Origin: Methylococcaceae bacterium
GTDB lineage: Bacteria > Pseudomonadota > Gammaproteobacteria > Methylococcales > Methylomonadaceae
Assembly (NCBI GenBank): GCA_947484105.1
Contig: CANKON010000064.1
Coordinates: 1-7,841, forward strand
Length of the DNA stretch: 7,841 nt
Direction: 5' to 3'
Shown here: positions 7,216-7,841 of the stretch, piece by piece
Numbering within the stretch: position 1 is the stretch's first letter
How the letters are laid out: the number at the start of each line of letters is the position of its first letter
Position numbers and translations under genes: made by a program
Notes under the pieces: model-generated
Database searches by the model: none
What the model saw: only the letters and a program-made list of their open reading frames with translations
Told to the model about the DNA's origin: nothing

Positions 7216-7841
7216 ATGAATGAAAATTGGATTGCACCCTCAATTTTATCTGCGAATTTTGCAAAATTAGGCGAAGAAGTAGACAACGTTTTAAAAGCGG
7301 GCGCGGACATCGTACATTTTGATGTGATGGATAACCATTTCGTGCCAAATTTAACGATTGGACCTTTGGTGTGTGAAGCGTTACGCAAACACGGTGTAAC
7401 AGCTCCGATTGATGTACATTTGATGGTTGAACCTGTAGACCGTTTGATTCCTGATTTTGCAAAAGCAGGCGCGAGCATTATCACGTTTCATCCTGAAGCC
7501 TCTACGCACATTGACCGCACGTTACAATTGATTAAAGACCAAGGTTGCCAAGCGGGTTTAGTTTTCAATCCAGGTACACCGTTACATTATTTGGATTACG
7601 TCATGGACAAAATCGACATTATTTTGTTGATGTCAGTCAATCCAGGTTTTGGTGGTCAATCGTTCATTCCGTCAGCACTTGGCAAATTGCGCGAAGTCAG
7701 AAAACGTATTGACGAAAGCGGACGTAATATTCGTTTAGAAATCGACGGCGGTGTAAAAACTGACAACATTCGTGAAATTAAAGCGGCAGGTGCTGATACA
7801 TTTGTAGCAGGCTCAGCTATCTTCAATCAACCAGATTATAA
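7216..7841 (+). CDS. rpe: Ribulose-phosphate 3-epimerase, cut at the right edge
   Basis: The first 208 codons are present, plus two bases; the family is about 225 residues, so only the C-terminal helix is missing. Rpe interconverts D-ribulose 5-phosphate and D-xylulose 5-phosphate in the cytoplasm (pentose phosphate pathway, and also Calvin or ribulose monophosphate cycles where these exist). The TIM-barrel signatures are all there: APSILSANF (7-15); metal ligands H34 and D36 in [13 protein letters not shown]68 in [15 protein letters not shown] (140-148), part of the phosphate-side loops; and catalytic or ligand D177 in EIDGGV; followed by AGSAIF. ATG 7216 has a strong ribosome site, AAGAGG at 7202-7207, eight bases upstream. 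The 39-base gap after bamC has no hairpin terminator, so it may share the upstream transcript. Nothing unusual is seen. Confidence 0.97.
   Translation, partial: MNENWIAPSILSANFAKLGEEVDNVLKAGADIVHFDVMDNHFVPNLTIGPLVCEALRKHGVTAPIDVHLMVEPVDRLIPDFAKAGASIITFHPEASTHIDRTLQLIKDQGCQAGLVFNPGTPLHYLDYVMDKIDIILLMSVNPGFGGQSFIPSALGKLREVRKRIDESGRNIRLEIDGGVKTDNIREIKAAGADTFVAGSAIFNQPDY

Overview
The window is a compact run of plus-strand genes from an AT-rich gammaproteobacterium. CysD/CysN sulfate adenylyltransferase, a YhdP-size AsmA-like protein followed by a Nit-type amidase, and a BamC lipoprotein point to that class. The genus cannot be fixed from the sequence alone. The start of CysN and its relationship to fused CysNC proteins are compatible with Pseudomonas/Moraxellaceae- or Thiotrichales-like lineages, but this is an inference.

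Layout: 1-34 is the last ten codons of cysD, cut by the window edge. 38-274 is a small exported or membrane-anchored Excalibur (calcium-binding motif) protein lying between cysD and cysN. 292-1917 is cysN, whose C-terminus carries a shrunken APS-kinase-like tail with no P-loop. A 46-base gap leads to 1964-5776, yhdP, which starts at TTG behind a good Shine-Dalgarno. An imperfect inverted repeat encloses that Shine-Dalgarno and start. 5769-6587 is a Nit-family amidase overlapping yhdP by 8 bases. 6589-7176 is a short BamC-like lipoprotein. 7216 to the right edge is rpe, lacking only its C-terminal end. There is no gene-free stretch above 300 bases, and I saw no tRNA, rRNA, CRISPR array, insertion sequence or attachment site.

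Functionally there are three blocks. cysD-cysN activates sulfate to APS for assimilation. yhdP and bamC serve the cell envelope (phospholipid movement between membranes, and beta-barrel assembly), with the Nit amidase between them as metabolite repair. rpe belongs to the pentose phosphate pathway. Tight spacing and overlaps make yhdP-nit-bamC a likely co-transcribed unit; rpe, with its own strong ribosome binding site 39 bases further on, may be read through too.

Most of the window is ordinary core genome. I did not find a convincing undescribed multi-gene system. The points most worth a second look are the small Excalibur gene inserted in the cysDN operon, the decayed APS-kinase tail of CysN, and the hairpin-forming repeat around the yhdP start.
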